From JAEDHM01 sp964368645 (GTDB taxonomy: Bacteria > Bacillota > Clostridia > Christensenellales > CAG-1252): 64,000 bases of DNA. The notes under the pieces were generated by a model. That model made no database searches, was not told the DNA's origin, and saw only the letters and a list, made by a program, of their open reading frames with translations. The stretch is from assembly GCA_964368645.1 (NCBI GenBank), contig CAYJBY010000013.1, forward strand, positions 16,496-80,495. Reading direction: 5' to 3'. This document shows, piece after piece, positions 1 to 8,027 of the stretch. Numbering within the stretch: position 1 is the first letter of the stretch; the number at the start of each line of letters is the position of its first letter. Position numbers and translations under genes: made by a program.

Positions 1-110
1 GCGGCTGTCCGATTATTTACCCGATTAACGAAGGAAAAGCAGAGCCGAAAAGCGGCTTGACTCCCTCTATACGTGCGTATAGTATCGATAAAAGCGTACT
101 TTTATTATAA

Positions 111-1748
111 TCAGCTCTTGTTCTGTTTGTCAACAACGCTGCCGCCGCAGTAAATCTGGCGGAGCTTGGGCTTTTCGATTTTGCCTGTGGCGTTACGCAG
201 TACCTTGGCGAAAATAATCTTCCGCGGACGCTTGTAACGGGGCAAATCCTTGCAGAACTCGTTGACGTCGTTCTCGGTAAAGGTGACGTTCTCCTTCAGC
301 TCGATAATCGCCGCGGCTATTTCGCCTAGACGGGGGTGCGATAAACCGATAACCGCCACGTCCTTAATTGCAGGGCAGGCGCGGAGAAAGTCCTCGATTT
401 GAACAGGGTACAGGTTTTCGCCGCCGGTTATTATAACGTCCTTTTTGCGGTCAACGAGGAAGATAAAGCCGTCCTCGTCCTCACGAGCCATATCGCCTGT
501 GTAAAGCCAACCCTCGGAATCCAATACCTCTGCGGTTGCCTTGGGGTCCTTGTAATAGCAAACCATAACGCCGGGGCCTTTTACCGCCAGCTCGCCCACC
601 TCGCCCTTGGCTACCGTGTTGCGGTTGGAATCGACGATTTTCACAGACCAGCCGAAACCTGCCTTGCCTATTGCGCCCACCTTTGCGATATTCTCGATGC
701 CAAGGTGTAGACAGCCGGGGCCTATGGACTCGGATAAGCCGTAGTTGGTGTCGTACTGATGCTTGGGAAAAACGCTTTCCCACCGCTTGATAAGGCTGGG
801 GGGTACGGGTTGTGCGCCGATATGCATAAGCCGCCATTTGCTAAGGTCGTAATTGGCGAGCTTAACCTCTCCGCTGTCGATTGCGTCCAGAATATCCTGC
901 GCCCAAGGCACTAACAGCCAAACGATGGAACAGCCCTCGGAGGACACTGCGTCCAGTACGTGGTTGGGCTTTGTTCCCTTGAGCAAAACCGCCTTGCCGC
1001 CTGAAATCAAACTGCCGAACCAGTGCATTTTCGCGCCGGTATGGTAGAGAGGGGGAATGCAAAGAAAAACGTCGTCACGGGTTTGACCGTGGTGAGCCTG
1101 CTCCACGCGGCAGCTGTGGATAAGACTGCGGTGCTTGTGGAGAATCGCTTTGGGGAAGCCTGTGGTGCCTGAGGAGAAGTATATAGCCGCCTCGTCCTCT
1201 TCGGTTAGACCTATATCGGTAAAATAGGAGCATTCAAAAGCGGAATCCTTGAGATAATCGTAAGCGTAGGAAGGGCAGTCGTCGCCCACGTACAGATATT
1301 TCTGCACCTTGGGAATACGGTCGCAAATCTCCTCGACTCTGCCGATGAACTCGGGGCCGAAAAAGAGCATATCCACGTCTGCCAGTTCAAGGCAGTATTT
1401 GATTTCGTCCGCGGTGTAGCGGTAGTTAAGAGGAACAGCCAACGCTCCTGTTTTCAGAATGCCGAAGTAGATGGGCAGCCACTCGATACAGTTCATCAAA
1501 AGGATACCTACCTTGTTACCCTTGCCGATATTGCGAGCGGCAAGATAATTGGCACAGCGGCAGGCGTGCTCGTCGAACTCCGACCAGGTGATAGCGCGGC
1601 GGTAATAGGACGCGCCCGTTGTTTCCACAAGACTATAATCCTTCCAGGAAACTTTTTTGTCCTCCGGACCCGCGGGATTGATTTCCACCAAAGCCACGTC
1701 ATTGGGATAGTTAAGTGCGTTGTTAGACAACAAATCGGTAATGACCAT
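111..1748 (-). CDS. AMP-dependent acyl-CoA synthetase/ligase
   Basis: A 545-aa adenylate-forming enzyme that would activate a carboxylic acid to its acyl-CoA through an acyl-AMP, probably in the cytosol. Visible family motifs are the phosphate-binding SSGTTGFPKA near residue 190, YTGDMAREDEDGF in the C-terminal half, DRKKDVIITGGENLYP at the hinge and the C-terminal catalytic lysine context NATGKIEKP. Length is normal for the family. The ATG at 1748 follows a strong AAGGAGGAG site. Upstream, a minus-strand promoter is back to back with that of fhs. The substrate cannot be read from the sequence; medium-chain or aromatic acids are possible. There are no beta-oxidation genes beside it. Confidence 0.9.
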   Translation of the reverse strand: MVITDLLSNNALNYPNDVALVEINPAGPEDKKVSWKDYSLVETTGASYYRRAITWSEFDEHACRCANYLAARNIGKGNKVGILLMNCIEWLPIYFGILKTGALAVPLNYRYTADEIKYCLELADVDMLFFGPEFIGRVEEICDRIPKVQKYLYVGDDCPSYAYDYLKDSAFECSYFTDIGLTEEDEAAIYFSSGTTGFPKAILHKHRSLIHSCRVEQAHHGQTRDDVFLCIPPLYHTGAKMHWFGSLISGGKAVLLKGTKPNHVLDAVSSEGCSIVWLLVPWAQDILDAIDSGEVKLANYDLSKWRLMHIGAQPVPPSLIKRWESVFPKHQYDTNYGLSESIGPGCLHLGIENIAKVGAIGKAGFGWSVKIVDSNRNTVAKGEVGELAVKGPGVMVCYYKDPKATAEVLDSEGWLYTGDMAREDEDGFIFLVDRKKDVIITGGENLYPVQIEDFLRACPAIKDVAVIGLSHPRLGEIAAAIIELKENVTFTENDVNEFCKDLPRYKRPRKIIFAKVLRNATGKIEKPKLRQIYCGGSVVDKQNKS

Positions 1749-1808
1749 TTCCTACTCCTCCTTAGCGCGATGCGTCAGGCTAAAGCCTGCGGCACGATAC
1801 TATTAACT

Positions 1809-1837
1809 ATGATATAACTAACCGATGCGATTGTCAA
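1809..1837 (-). promoter_or_regulatory. Promoter of the acyl-CoA synthetase gene
   Basis: Read on the minus strand this is TTGACA (1837-1832), 17 nt, TATCAT (1814-1809), about 60 nt before the ATG at 1748. Its -35 box is one arm of the palindrome shared with the fhs promoter. Confidence 0.65.
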
Positions 1838-1850
1838 CTTTAATTGACAA
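1831..1850. promoter_or_regulatory. Palindrome TTGTCAA-N6-TTGACAA carrying both divergent -35 boxes
   Basis: Perfect 7-bp arms at 1831-1837 and 1844-1850. Each arm contains a TTGACA hexamer pointing outwards, so one bound protein could block both genes. Whether this is an operator or simply two abutting -35 boxes cannot be decided from one copy. Confidence 0.45.
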
Positions 1851-1873
1851 CGGGAGTGGCGCATAACTATAAT
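1844..1873 (+). promoter_or_regulatory. Promoter of fhs
   Basis: Consensus TTGACA at 1844-1849, an 18-nt spacer and TATAAT at 1868-1873, about 62 nt upstream of the fhs ATG. Confidence 0.75.
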
Positions 1874-1935
1874 ATTAGGTGCGGAAAGCCCGATTAGTGT
1901 GAGTTTTCCCGATAATCCAACCGTTGGAGGCGAAT

Positions 1936-3597
1936 ATGAAATCCGATATAGAAATCGCGCAAAGCGCACAGCTTAGGGATATCAACGTAATAGCGGCGAA
2001 GCTTGGTTTGAACGGCGACGTTTTGGAGCAGTACGGCAAATACAAGGCGAAGGTCGATTATACCGCGCTGAAGGGCGAGGAAAAGGGCAAGCTGGTTTTG
2101 ATAACCGCCATAACCCCCACTCCTGCCGGCGAGGGCAAAACCACCACAACCATAGGATTAGCGGACGCGCTGACTCGCTTGGGCAAAAAAACCGTGGCGG
2201 CTTTGAGAGAGCCTTCCTTAGGACCTGTCTTCGGCGTAAAGGGCGGTGCCGCAGGTGGCGGTTACAGTCAGGTTATCCCTATGGAAGATATCAATTTGCA
2301 CTTTACGGGGGATTTCCACGCGATAGGCGCGGCTAACAACCTTCTGGCGGCTATGCTTGACAACCATATCAAGCAGGGCAACGAGCTGGGCATAGATCCT
2401 TGCCGCGTGGTGTGGAAACGCTGTGTGGATATGAACGACAGACAGTTGAGATTTTTGGTGGACGGCTTAGGCGGCAAGGCTAACGGAACACCCCGAGAGG
2501 ACGGTTTTGATATAACGGTAGCTTCCGAGGTAATGGCTGTCTTGTGTTTGGCGTCTTCCCTGTCCGACTTAAAGGCCCGTTTATCCCGTATGGTGATAGC
2601 CTACGGCTACGACGGCAGAGCGATAACCGCAGGCGACGTTAAGGCGGCAGGGGCTATGACCGCTCTTTTGAAGGACGCGATAAAGCCCAATCTGGTGCAG
2701 ACTCTGGAGGGTACTCCCGTGCTGATTCACGGCGGACCTTTTGCCAATATAGCTCACGGCTGTAACAGTGTTATAGCCACAAAAACAGCTTTGAAGCTAG
2801 GCGATTACGTAGTTACCGAGGCAGGCTTCGGCGCGGACTTAGGCGCGGAAAAATTCTTCGATATCAAGTGCCGCGCGGCAGGCTTGACGCCCTCGGCGGT
2901 GGTTTTGGTCGCAACTATTCGTGCGCTTAAAATGCACGGCGGCGTGGCGAAGGACGCGCTTAACAATGAGGATACAGAGGCTTTGGAAAGAGGCTTACCC
3001 AACCTGTTCAGGCACGCGGACAATATCAGTAAGGTGTACGGCTTGCCTGTGGTGATAGCAGTCAACAGCTTCCCCTCGGATACCGCTAGGGAAAACGAGC
3101 TTTTGCTGAAGCGTTGCGCCGAGGTGGGCTATAAGGCTGTGGTTTCCCGTAGCTGGGCAGAGGGCGGCGAGGGCGCGTTGGAGCTTGCCGAAGAGGTCGT
3201 AAGATTATGCGATACCGCGTCGGAATTCAGCTTTGCCTACCCGTCGGACAGTACCCTTGAACAAAAACTTACCGCTTTAACCCAAAGAGTTTACGGCGGC
3301 AACGGTGTAACCTTCGCGCCTGCCGCGAAGAAACAGTTTCAATGGTTGAGTGAAAACGACTACGGTCAGTTGCCCGTATGCGTTGCAAAAACGCAATACA
3401 GCTTTTCCGATGATCCCAAAAAGCTATGTGCGCCCAAGGATTTTATCCTTACGGTTAGGGAATTAAGACTTTCCGCAGGAGCAGGCTTTGTGGTGGCGGT
3501 AACAGGGGATATTATGACGATGCCCGGCTTGCCGAAACGTCCTGCTGCGGAGAATATCGACGTAACCGAGGACGGCAAAATAGTAGGCTTGTTTTAA
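1936..3597 (+). CDS. fhs: Formate-tetrahydrofolate ligase
   Basis: A 553-aa formyl-THF synthetase that joins formate to tetrahydrofolate using ATP, feeding purine synthesis or, in acetogens, the methyl branch of the Wood-Ljungdahl pathway. The P-loop TPAGEGKTT lies at residues 62-70, followed by the family signature EPSLGPVFGVKGGAAGG and the folate-site stretch INLHFTGDFHAI. Length matches the usual 556 or so residues. An in-frame TTG exists at 1924, but ATG 1936 is chosen because GGAGG (1926-1930) sits 5 nt before it. No folD, fchA or CODH genes are adjacent, so acetogenesis cannot be inferred. Confidence 0.97.
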   Translation: MKSDIEIAQSAQLRDINVIAAKLGLNGDVLEQYGKYKAKVDYTALKGEEKGKLVLITAITPTPAGEGKTTTTIGLADALTRLGKKTVAALREPSLGPVFGVKGGAAGGGYSQVIPMEDINLHFTGDFHAIGAANNLLAAMLDNHIKQGNELGIDPCRVVWKRCVDMNDRQLRFLVDGLGGKANGTPREDGFDITVASEVMAVLCLASSLSDLKARLSRMVIAYGYDGRAITAGDVKAAGAMTALLKDAIKPNLVQTLEGTPVLIHGGPFANIAHGCNSVIATKTALKLGDYVVTEAGFGADLGAEKFFDIKCRAAGLTPSAVVLVATIRALKMHGGVAKDALNNEDTEALERGLPNLFRHADNISKVYGLPVVIAVNSFPSDTARENELLLKRCAEVGYKAVVSRSWAEGGEGALELAEEVVRLCDTASEFSFAYPSDSTLEQKLTALTQRVYGGNGVTFAPAAKKQFQWLSENDYGQLPVCVAKTQYSFSDDPKKLCAPKDFILTVRELRLSAGAGFVVAVTGDIMTMPGLPKRPAAENIDVTEDGKIVGLF

Positions 3598-3660
3598 TCG
3601 GGATTACGGCGTTTACGCGGAAGAAGTCTTGAACATTGTCATTCTTGGTGAGAACACTGT

Positions 3661-3714
3661 CATTCTGAGGAGCAAATTCGTTGCGACAAAGAATCTCGCG
3701 TTTACGCGGCAAAA
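3661..3714. repeat. Dispersed 54-bp repeat, copy A
   Basis: Starts CATTCTGAGGAGC and ends TTTACGCGGCAAAA. Copies B and C follow within 350 bp. A hairpin TTCGT-TGCG-ACGAA sits in its middle; in this copy the second arm is ACAAA. Confidence 0.85.
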
Positions 3715-3784
3715 AAGCGTTCTCATCAACAACAAATAACGAACGGTATTTTCAACCGAACAGCAACTAACGCACCTATTGTAG

Positions 3785-3808
3785 GGGACGGGTATTCCGT
3801 CCCTTTTC
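3785..3808 (+). terminator. GGGACGG-GTATT-CCGTCCC hairpin element, possible fhs terminator
   Basis: A perfect 7-bp stem (3785-3791 with 3797-3803), 5-nt loop, then TTTTCTT. The same element recurs at 50894-50912 in the opposite orientation, so this is a dispersed repeat that can act as an intrinsic terminator. Confidence 0.55.
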
Positions 3809-3893
3809 TTATTTGTTTCAGCGATTGTTAGAATACTCCCTTGGTAACGCTGTCACCCTTAGTAAACGCTGTCATTCTTGGTGGGAACACTGT

Positions 3894-3947
3894 CATTCTG
3901 AGGAGCAAATTCGTTGCGACGAAGAATCTCGCGTTTACGCGGCAAAA
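3894..3947. repeat. Dispersed 54-bp repeat, copy B
   Basis: Identical to copy A except for one base that restores the hairpin arm ACGAA (GACGAAG instead of GACAAAG). Flanked upstream by the same GGGAACACTGT-type lead-in as copy A. Confidence 0.85.
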
Positions 3948-3995
3948 AGCTTGTGGAATTGTCATTCTAATAAATTGTCATTCTTATAAAATTGT

Positions 3996-4049
3996 CATTC
4001 TGAGGAACAAATTCGTTGCGACGAAGAATCTCGCGTTTACGCGGCTAAA
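3996..4049. repeat. Dispersed 54-bp repeat, copy C
   Basis: Third copy, with GAGGAACAA for GAGGAGCAA and CGGCTAAA at the end. It is preceded by repeated GTCATTCT words, as if the left edge has been expanded. Confidence 0.85.
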
Positions 4050-4114
4050 AGAACTTACGGTTTTTACCAATAACAAGCCCCGTTGTTTTACGCTTGTCGG
4101 GTATAACAAACGCC

Positions 4115-4143
4115 TTGCTCTTTTGTGCATTAAGTGGTACTAT
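4115..4143 (+). promoter_or_regulatory. Promoter of the lipid kinase gene, leaderless geometry
   Basis: TTGCTC at 4115-4120, a 17-nt spacer and TACTAT at 4138-4143. The ATG at 4150 begins 7 nt after the -10 box and no Shine-Dalgarno is present, so transcription would start at or beside the start codon. Confidence 0.5.
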
Positions 4144-4149
4144 TGAGCT

Positions 4150-5004
4150 ATGAAAACCCTTATCGTCCTTAACGTAATGAGCGGCAACTCCGCCGCCGTG
4201 GATATCGAGGCGTTAAAACGCGATTATGCCGACCAAACCGCCGACGTGGTATTTTTGCGCACACCGCAGGACGATTACGACCAAGAGGGTTACGACAGGA
4301 TTATCGTATGCGGCGGTGACGGAACGCTCAACCGTGCGCTTAACCGTAACGGCGGCAGAAAGGTGGAGCTATACTATCTAGCTTGCGGAACGCTTAACGA
4401 AAAGGCTAAGGCACAGCAGGGCAAGAAGAAACTGCGCCGCTTGCAGGCGGTGGGGCAGGTAGGCGGTAAGCTGTTTTCCTACGTGGCGGCAACGGGCGCG
4501 TTTACCGAAATCGGCTACACTCCGAGGGCGGAAACCAAAAAGAAGCTTAAGGTTTTCGCGTATTTTTCCAAAACGCTTAAGGCGTATCGGATTTTTAACG
4601 TAGCCGCGGCAATCAAAACCGAAAAGCACAGCTACAAGGACGTTTTTAACCTGATAATGATACTGGACAGTCCGCGCTGTTTCGGCTTTAACTTCAACCG
4701 TCTGTACAAAAAGGGGCAGAAGGGCTTTCACGTTTTGACTATCAAAAGCCCTAAGCACAAGGGATTTCTGGGGCTGATTTCTATGTTTTTTACCTTTTTC
4801 CGCGCCTTCTTCATCGGTTTCAACAAGGAAGTTTATACGGACAAAATCAAGTTTTTCGCCGCGGAGAAAATCACTCTTGACTTAGAGGAGCGGCAAGCCT
4901 TCTGCGTGGACGGCGAGGAGACGTTTTTCGAGGGAGAGGTTGCGGTTGAACGGCTGAAAACCACCGCGGAAATCTTTATTTTACAGAACAGATACCGTCT
5001 GTAA
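4150..5004 (+). CDS. Diacylglycerol kinase-family lipid kinase
   Basis: A 284-aa member of the DAGK catalytic family (YegS/DgkB-like). The nucleotide-binding signature CGGDGTLNRAL lies near residues 57-67, and the C-terminal part has the ...FCVDGEE turn seen in this family. Such enzymes phosphorylate diacylglycerol or related lipids at the inner membrane face to recycle headgroup-turnover products. It is slightly shorter than the 295-310 residues of DgkB. The gene stands alone. It has no ribosome binding site and its -10 box ends 6 nt before the ATG, so it is a leaderless candidate. The lipid substrate is not determinable. Confidence 0.85.
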   Translation: MKTLIVLNVMSGNSAAVDIEALKRDYADQTADVVFLRTPQDDYDQEGYDRIIVCGGDGTLNRALNRNGGRKVELYYLACGTLNEKAKAQQGKKKLRRLQAVGQVGGKLFSYVAATGAFTEIGYTPRAETKKKLKVFAYFSKTLKAYRIFNVAAAIKTEKHSYKDVFNLIMILDSPRCFGFNFNRLYKKGQKGFHVLTIKSPKHKGFLGLISMFFTFFRAFFIGFNKEVYTDKIKFFAAEKITLDLEERQAFCVDGEETFFEGEVAVERLKTTAEIFILQNRYRL

Positions 5005-5220
5005 TTTCTCGCCGTTTTCGGCGTAGGGCAATAAAAAACCTAGCCGCCGTCAAACGATAAAGGGTTATTCAACGGTTAAGCGCATAAACACAATTCAAAC
5101 AGCGGATTAGTGAAATCCGTTCAAGATACGGTGGGATAAAAAGTCAATTAACGGCTAATCGGGTTAAAAATCAAAAAATTTTCAATGGGATAACGGAATA
5201 AGCGGCAAACGCTTCGGCGG

Positions 5221-5853
5221 TTATGCGGATTTTTGATATTTTGCCGCAAGGGCGGCGATAACGTCGTCACTGACTTCCTTTTTGTAATGCTCCTCGCCCA
5301 AGAGAATAACGCCGATAGTTTTGAAAAGGATTTTCACGTCCAGTCGCAGGGAATAGGTCTCCGCATAAAGCACGTCGTAATAACTGCGGCTTACCAGTCG
5401 GAGCGTGCCGTTGCCGTTGACCTGCGCCAGCCCTGTAAGTCCGGGTTTGCAGTCGTACTTTTTGTATTCCCAACCGCCGTACAGAGGGTTAAAGTCCTTA
5501 AGCAGAGGGCGCGGCCCCACAAGGCTCATTTCGCCAACCAGCACGTTAAATAGCTGGGGCAGCTCGTCCAGCTTGAATTTTCGGAGAAAACGCCCAACCG
5601 CGGTGACTCTGCCGTCCTTGCCGTCAATTAAGGGTTTGGTCGCGTCGAAAGCCACGTGAGCGGACACCATAGTGCGGAATTTGCATACGAAAAAAGGCTT
5701 GGCGTTCTGTCCTAAACGCTCCTGCCGAAAAAGCACCTCTCCCTTGCCGTCGCACGCCACAGCCGCCGCCGTTAAAAGCATAAGGGGCGCGGTGACGATA
5801 ATACCCAGTAGGGCGAGTATTCTGTCGAGAATGTTTTTTATAACCGCATACAT
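5221..5853 (-). CDS. Undecaprenyl-phosphate sugar phosphotransferase (bacterial sugar transferase family)
   Basis: About 210 aa of the WcaJ/CpsE C-terminal type, which attaches a sugar-1-phosphate to undecaprenyl phosphate as the first step of surface polysaccharide synthesis. Motifs: an N-terminal membrane helix (ILDRILALLGIIVTAPLML), KFRTM, RKFKLDELPQLFNVLVGEMS and SLVGPRPLL, then KPGLTGLAQVNG. It is the short form lacking the extra N-terminal helices. A longer frame begins at TTG 5889, but that TTG is part of a -35 box; ATG 5853 lies 7 nt after a TACAAT -10 box with no Shine-Dalgarno. It is an orphan: no glycosyltransferase genes are nearby. Confidence 0.85.
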   Translation of the reverse strand: MYAVIKNILDRILALLGIIVTAPLMLLTAAAVACDGKGEVLFRQERLGQNAKPFFVCKFRTMVSAHVAFDATKPLIDGKDGRVTAVGRFLRKFKLDELPQLFNVLVGEMSLVGPRPLLKDFNPLYGGWEYKKYDCKPGLTGLAQVNGNGTLRLVSRSYYDVLYAETYSLRLDVKILFKTIGVILLGEEHYKKEVSDDVIAALAAKYQKSA

Positions 5854-5860
5854 CGACTTA

Positions 5861-5889
5861 ATTGTAGCATTGACGGGCGGATTCGTCAA
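5861..5889 (-). promoter_or_regulatory. Promoter of the sugar transferase gene, leaderless geometry
   Basis: On the minus strand: TTGACG (5889-5884), 17-nt spacer, TACAAT (5866-5861), then seven nucleotides to the ATG at 5853. This supports the shorter protein and a transcript with essentially no leader. Confidence 0.55.
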
Positions 5890-6609
5890 CAGCGAGCCGC
5901 GGAAATTCGGCGGCGGCTACGGTTGAAAAATGGATAAAAAAGGGAAAAGTCGGTTAATGTTACCCTCGGCAGTGAAAAAACGTGAAGAAAAAAGTTGCCG
6001 CATTGTCGGCGGTTAAACATTACGTATCAGGCGGCAGGCAGTCCGCTTTATGCGGAGAAAAGAGGAATTACAAACTCACTGCTTGCTGACGTAAAAGGGC
6101 GGTTATGGTAAAAAAGCGGTAAAACGCGGTTTGAAAATATCCTTTTTGCGGTTGCGCCGCCGAAGACGAAAATGCTATGCTTTGAATATCGGTAAGGCTT
6201 GTAGATAAGCTGTTTGCGTTAAGTTGCAAGGCGAAAAATCGTCAAAACAATTAAACGTGAAAGCGTTAAATGTGCCTTGCGTAATGACGAGAGCGAAACC
6301 GACGTGCGTTAAGCTAAACGCATAACCAAGCAGATAGATAGCGTATGACCAAGCGAATAGATAACAGATAATTGCGCGGCTAAACCACTGATAACCAAGC
6401 TGACAGTTGACAGATAATTGCGCATATAGACCACTGATAACCAAGCGAATTAAGAAATAAAAAGCGGATAGATAACGCATAGCCAAACAGTTAGACCACT
6501 GATAATCAAGCGTATAACCAAACGGTTAGAGTACTGATAGCCAAGCAGATAATCAAGCAGATAATTGCGCGGATAAGGAACTCATAACCAAGCAAAAAGG
6601 AGCGGTAAT
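5890..6609. other. Gene-free 720-bp region with degenerate repeats in its right half
   Basis: No supported gene. The left part shows no recognisable structure. From about 6321 the sequence becomes a degenerate tandem array, and a minus-strand open frame there is made of the repeat. Confidence 0.6.
6321..6596. repeat. Degenerate tandem repeat array (ATAACCAAGC / AGATAATTGCGC words)
   Basis: The words ATAACCAAGC, ACCACTGATA and CAGATAATTGCGC recur many times with substitutions and variable spacing, up to the ribosome binding site of the next gene. Confidence 0.7.
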
Positions 6610-7050
6610 ATGGACGGAAAAAAAGAATATCTGGACAGTGTAAAAAGACATTTCGGAGAGCTGACGCCATACGCGCTTAAAAGTCTTTGGCGCGAGATAT
6701 GCGGCAGTGAAGCCTTCAAAAGCGAGGATTTTTTCGAGGATTATCTAATGGTTGTCAACGGCTGGGCGGAGCGGCGCAAAATAGACAGCAGTGACGCTAT
6801 GGGCTTTGCTATGGATACGGTATCCGATTTGGCGTACAATTTGCCAAGAGACGGGCTGACCGCAGGGCGGATATACTATTACCTAACCAACAACTGCGAC
6901 TGTGACGATTATCTTTATCGGCTTTTGGGCGAGTTAAAGGATTATTTGTCGGAAGCAAGACTTAACAATATTGTCAAACAGATACAAAAGGTTTTCGACG
7001 GCGATTATGCCAAAAGCTTACTGGTGGATTTCGCCCCTGACGAGGATTAA
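6610..7050 (+). CDS. Hypothetical protein, 146 aa
   Basis: A soluble, acidic, mainly helical protein of unknown function. It starts at ATG 6610 after AAAGGAGCGG, so translation is well supported. Features visible are a Trp-rich central segment (NGWAERRK), a Cys pair in NNCDCDDY around residue 96 and an acidic C-terminus (FAPDED). There is no signal peptide or membrane segment. I do not recognise the family. It is flanked by a repeat array upstream and a convergent methyltransferase gene downstream, so the context gives no clue. Confidence 0.65.
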   Translation: MDGKKEYLDSVKRHFGELTPYALKSLWREICGSEAFKSEDFFEDYLMVVNGWAERRKIDSSDAMGFAMDTVSDLAYNLPRDGLTAGRIYYYLTNNCDCDDYLYRLLGELKDYLSEARLNNIVKQIQKVFDGDYAKSLLVDFAPDED

Positions 7051-7154
7051 AGTCACTCGGCGCAGGGCGCACCCTTATTGCGACTGGGCAAATACCGATT
7101 TTACCGTGTTAGCTTTCGCACTACGGCACCAAGCGGCGCGGTTTTTGGTTATTC

Positions 7155-7937
7155 TCAGCAGGACAGCACGCGCACCGCAAAAGCCAAGGTAACGGTGAGC
7201 TTTTCCCCCTTGACCTTTTCAAGCAGTTCCCTTGGAGTCGTGTAAAAGTAAGGCGTCATTTTGAGCAGAGAGTCTAAGGTTTCGCCCTCAACGGTGATTT
7301 TGTCCTGAACCAAAAAAGAGTCCTTGACCTCAAAGCCCCAAGGCGTTTCGTCCACCTCGTTGGGGTATGCCTTGGGATAAATGGAAACTTTTAATTCAAA
7401 AAGGTGCATCGGGGCAGGCGTGACCTTGATGAGATGTGCGGTTGGTTTCAGCACCCTAAGCAGTTCGCTTTCCTTGAGGGGCGCGAAGCAGTTGACCGCC
7501 AAATCCACACTGTCGTCGCCTAGGGGCAGCTTGTTACAGCTTGCCACCGCGTACAAGGCGGCTTTGTCCTGCGTTGCCGCTTGCTCCACCGCGTGCTTGG
7601 ATATGTCCAAGCCCAGCCGATTGCCGCCTACTGCCGCAAGCGCACGAGTCATAACGCCCTCGCCGCAACCAAGGTCCAGTATTTCGCCGTGGGGAAGCCG
7701 CTCCGCGCATTTTACCACCGCCGCGGTTAGGGCGGAGTAATAGCCTTTTTCCATCATTAGCCGTCTGGCTTTAATCATATCCTTATTGTCGCCGGGATCG
7801 GTGCTGGACTTCGCGCTCACGGGCAAAAGATTAACGTAGCCTTTCCGAGCTATGTCGTAGCTGTGCCTGTTGGGGCAAACGAATTGTTTTTCGTTTTTTG
7901 CGAGGGTATTGCCGCAAAGAGGACAGATTAATTCCAT
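7155..7937 (-). CDS. 23S rRNA (guanine-N1) methyltransferase, RlmA-like
   Basis: A 260-aa SAM-dependent methyltransferase with the diagnostic N-terminal zinc-binding segment CPLCGNTLAK...CPNRHSYD (two CxxC/CxxxH-type clusters in residues 5-26) followed by the family phrase ARKGYVNLLP. The SAM-binding motif is ILDLGCGEGVMTRAL near residue 85. Family members methylate G745 or G748 in helix 35 of 23S rRNA, and the GKGYV/NLLP region plus zinc knuckle separates them from generic methyltransferases. The exact target base cannot be decided from sequence. It starts at ATG 7937 with a weak AAAAGG site. Confidence 0.88.
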   Translation of the reverse strand: MELICPLCGNTLAKNEKQFVCPNRHSYDIARKGYVNLLPVSAKSSTDPGDNKDMIKARRLMMEKGYYSALTAAVVKCAERLPHGEILDLGCGEGVMTRALAAVGGNRLGLDISKHAVEQAATQDKAALYAVASCNKLPLGDDSVDLAVNCFAPLKESELLRVLKPTAHLIKVTPAPMHLFELKVSIYPKAYPNEVDETPWGFEVKDSFLVQDKITVEGETLDSLLKMTPYFYTTPRELLEKVKGEKLTVTLAFAVRVLSC

Positions 7938-8027
7938 AAATACCTTTTACGCCGAAAGCGTTTTCGCATTGCGCCTTTTTCGCCGCCGATTACGGCCAAC
8001 GAGTAGGGCGGCTTGCGCCGATTTGCG

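Larger units (their letters stand above)
3598..4149. other. Long intergenic region with dispersed repeats, no gene
   Basis: Between fhs and the lipid kinase lie three copies of a 54-bp repeat, one GGGACGG hairpin element and many short GTCATTCT words. Open frames across it consist of the repeat and have no ribosome binding site. Confidence 0.7.

Noticed and set aside
3841..4146. Plus-strand open frame of 101 codons before the lipid kinase
   Set aside because: Made of two dispersed repeat copies; no start signal; the real promoter of the kinase lies inside it.
6175..6486. Minus-strand open frame of 103 codons
   Set aside because: It consists of the degenerate repeat array, has no ribosome binding site and no recognisable motif.
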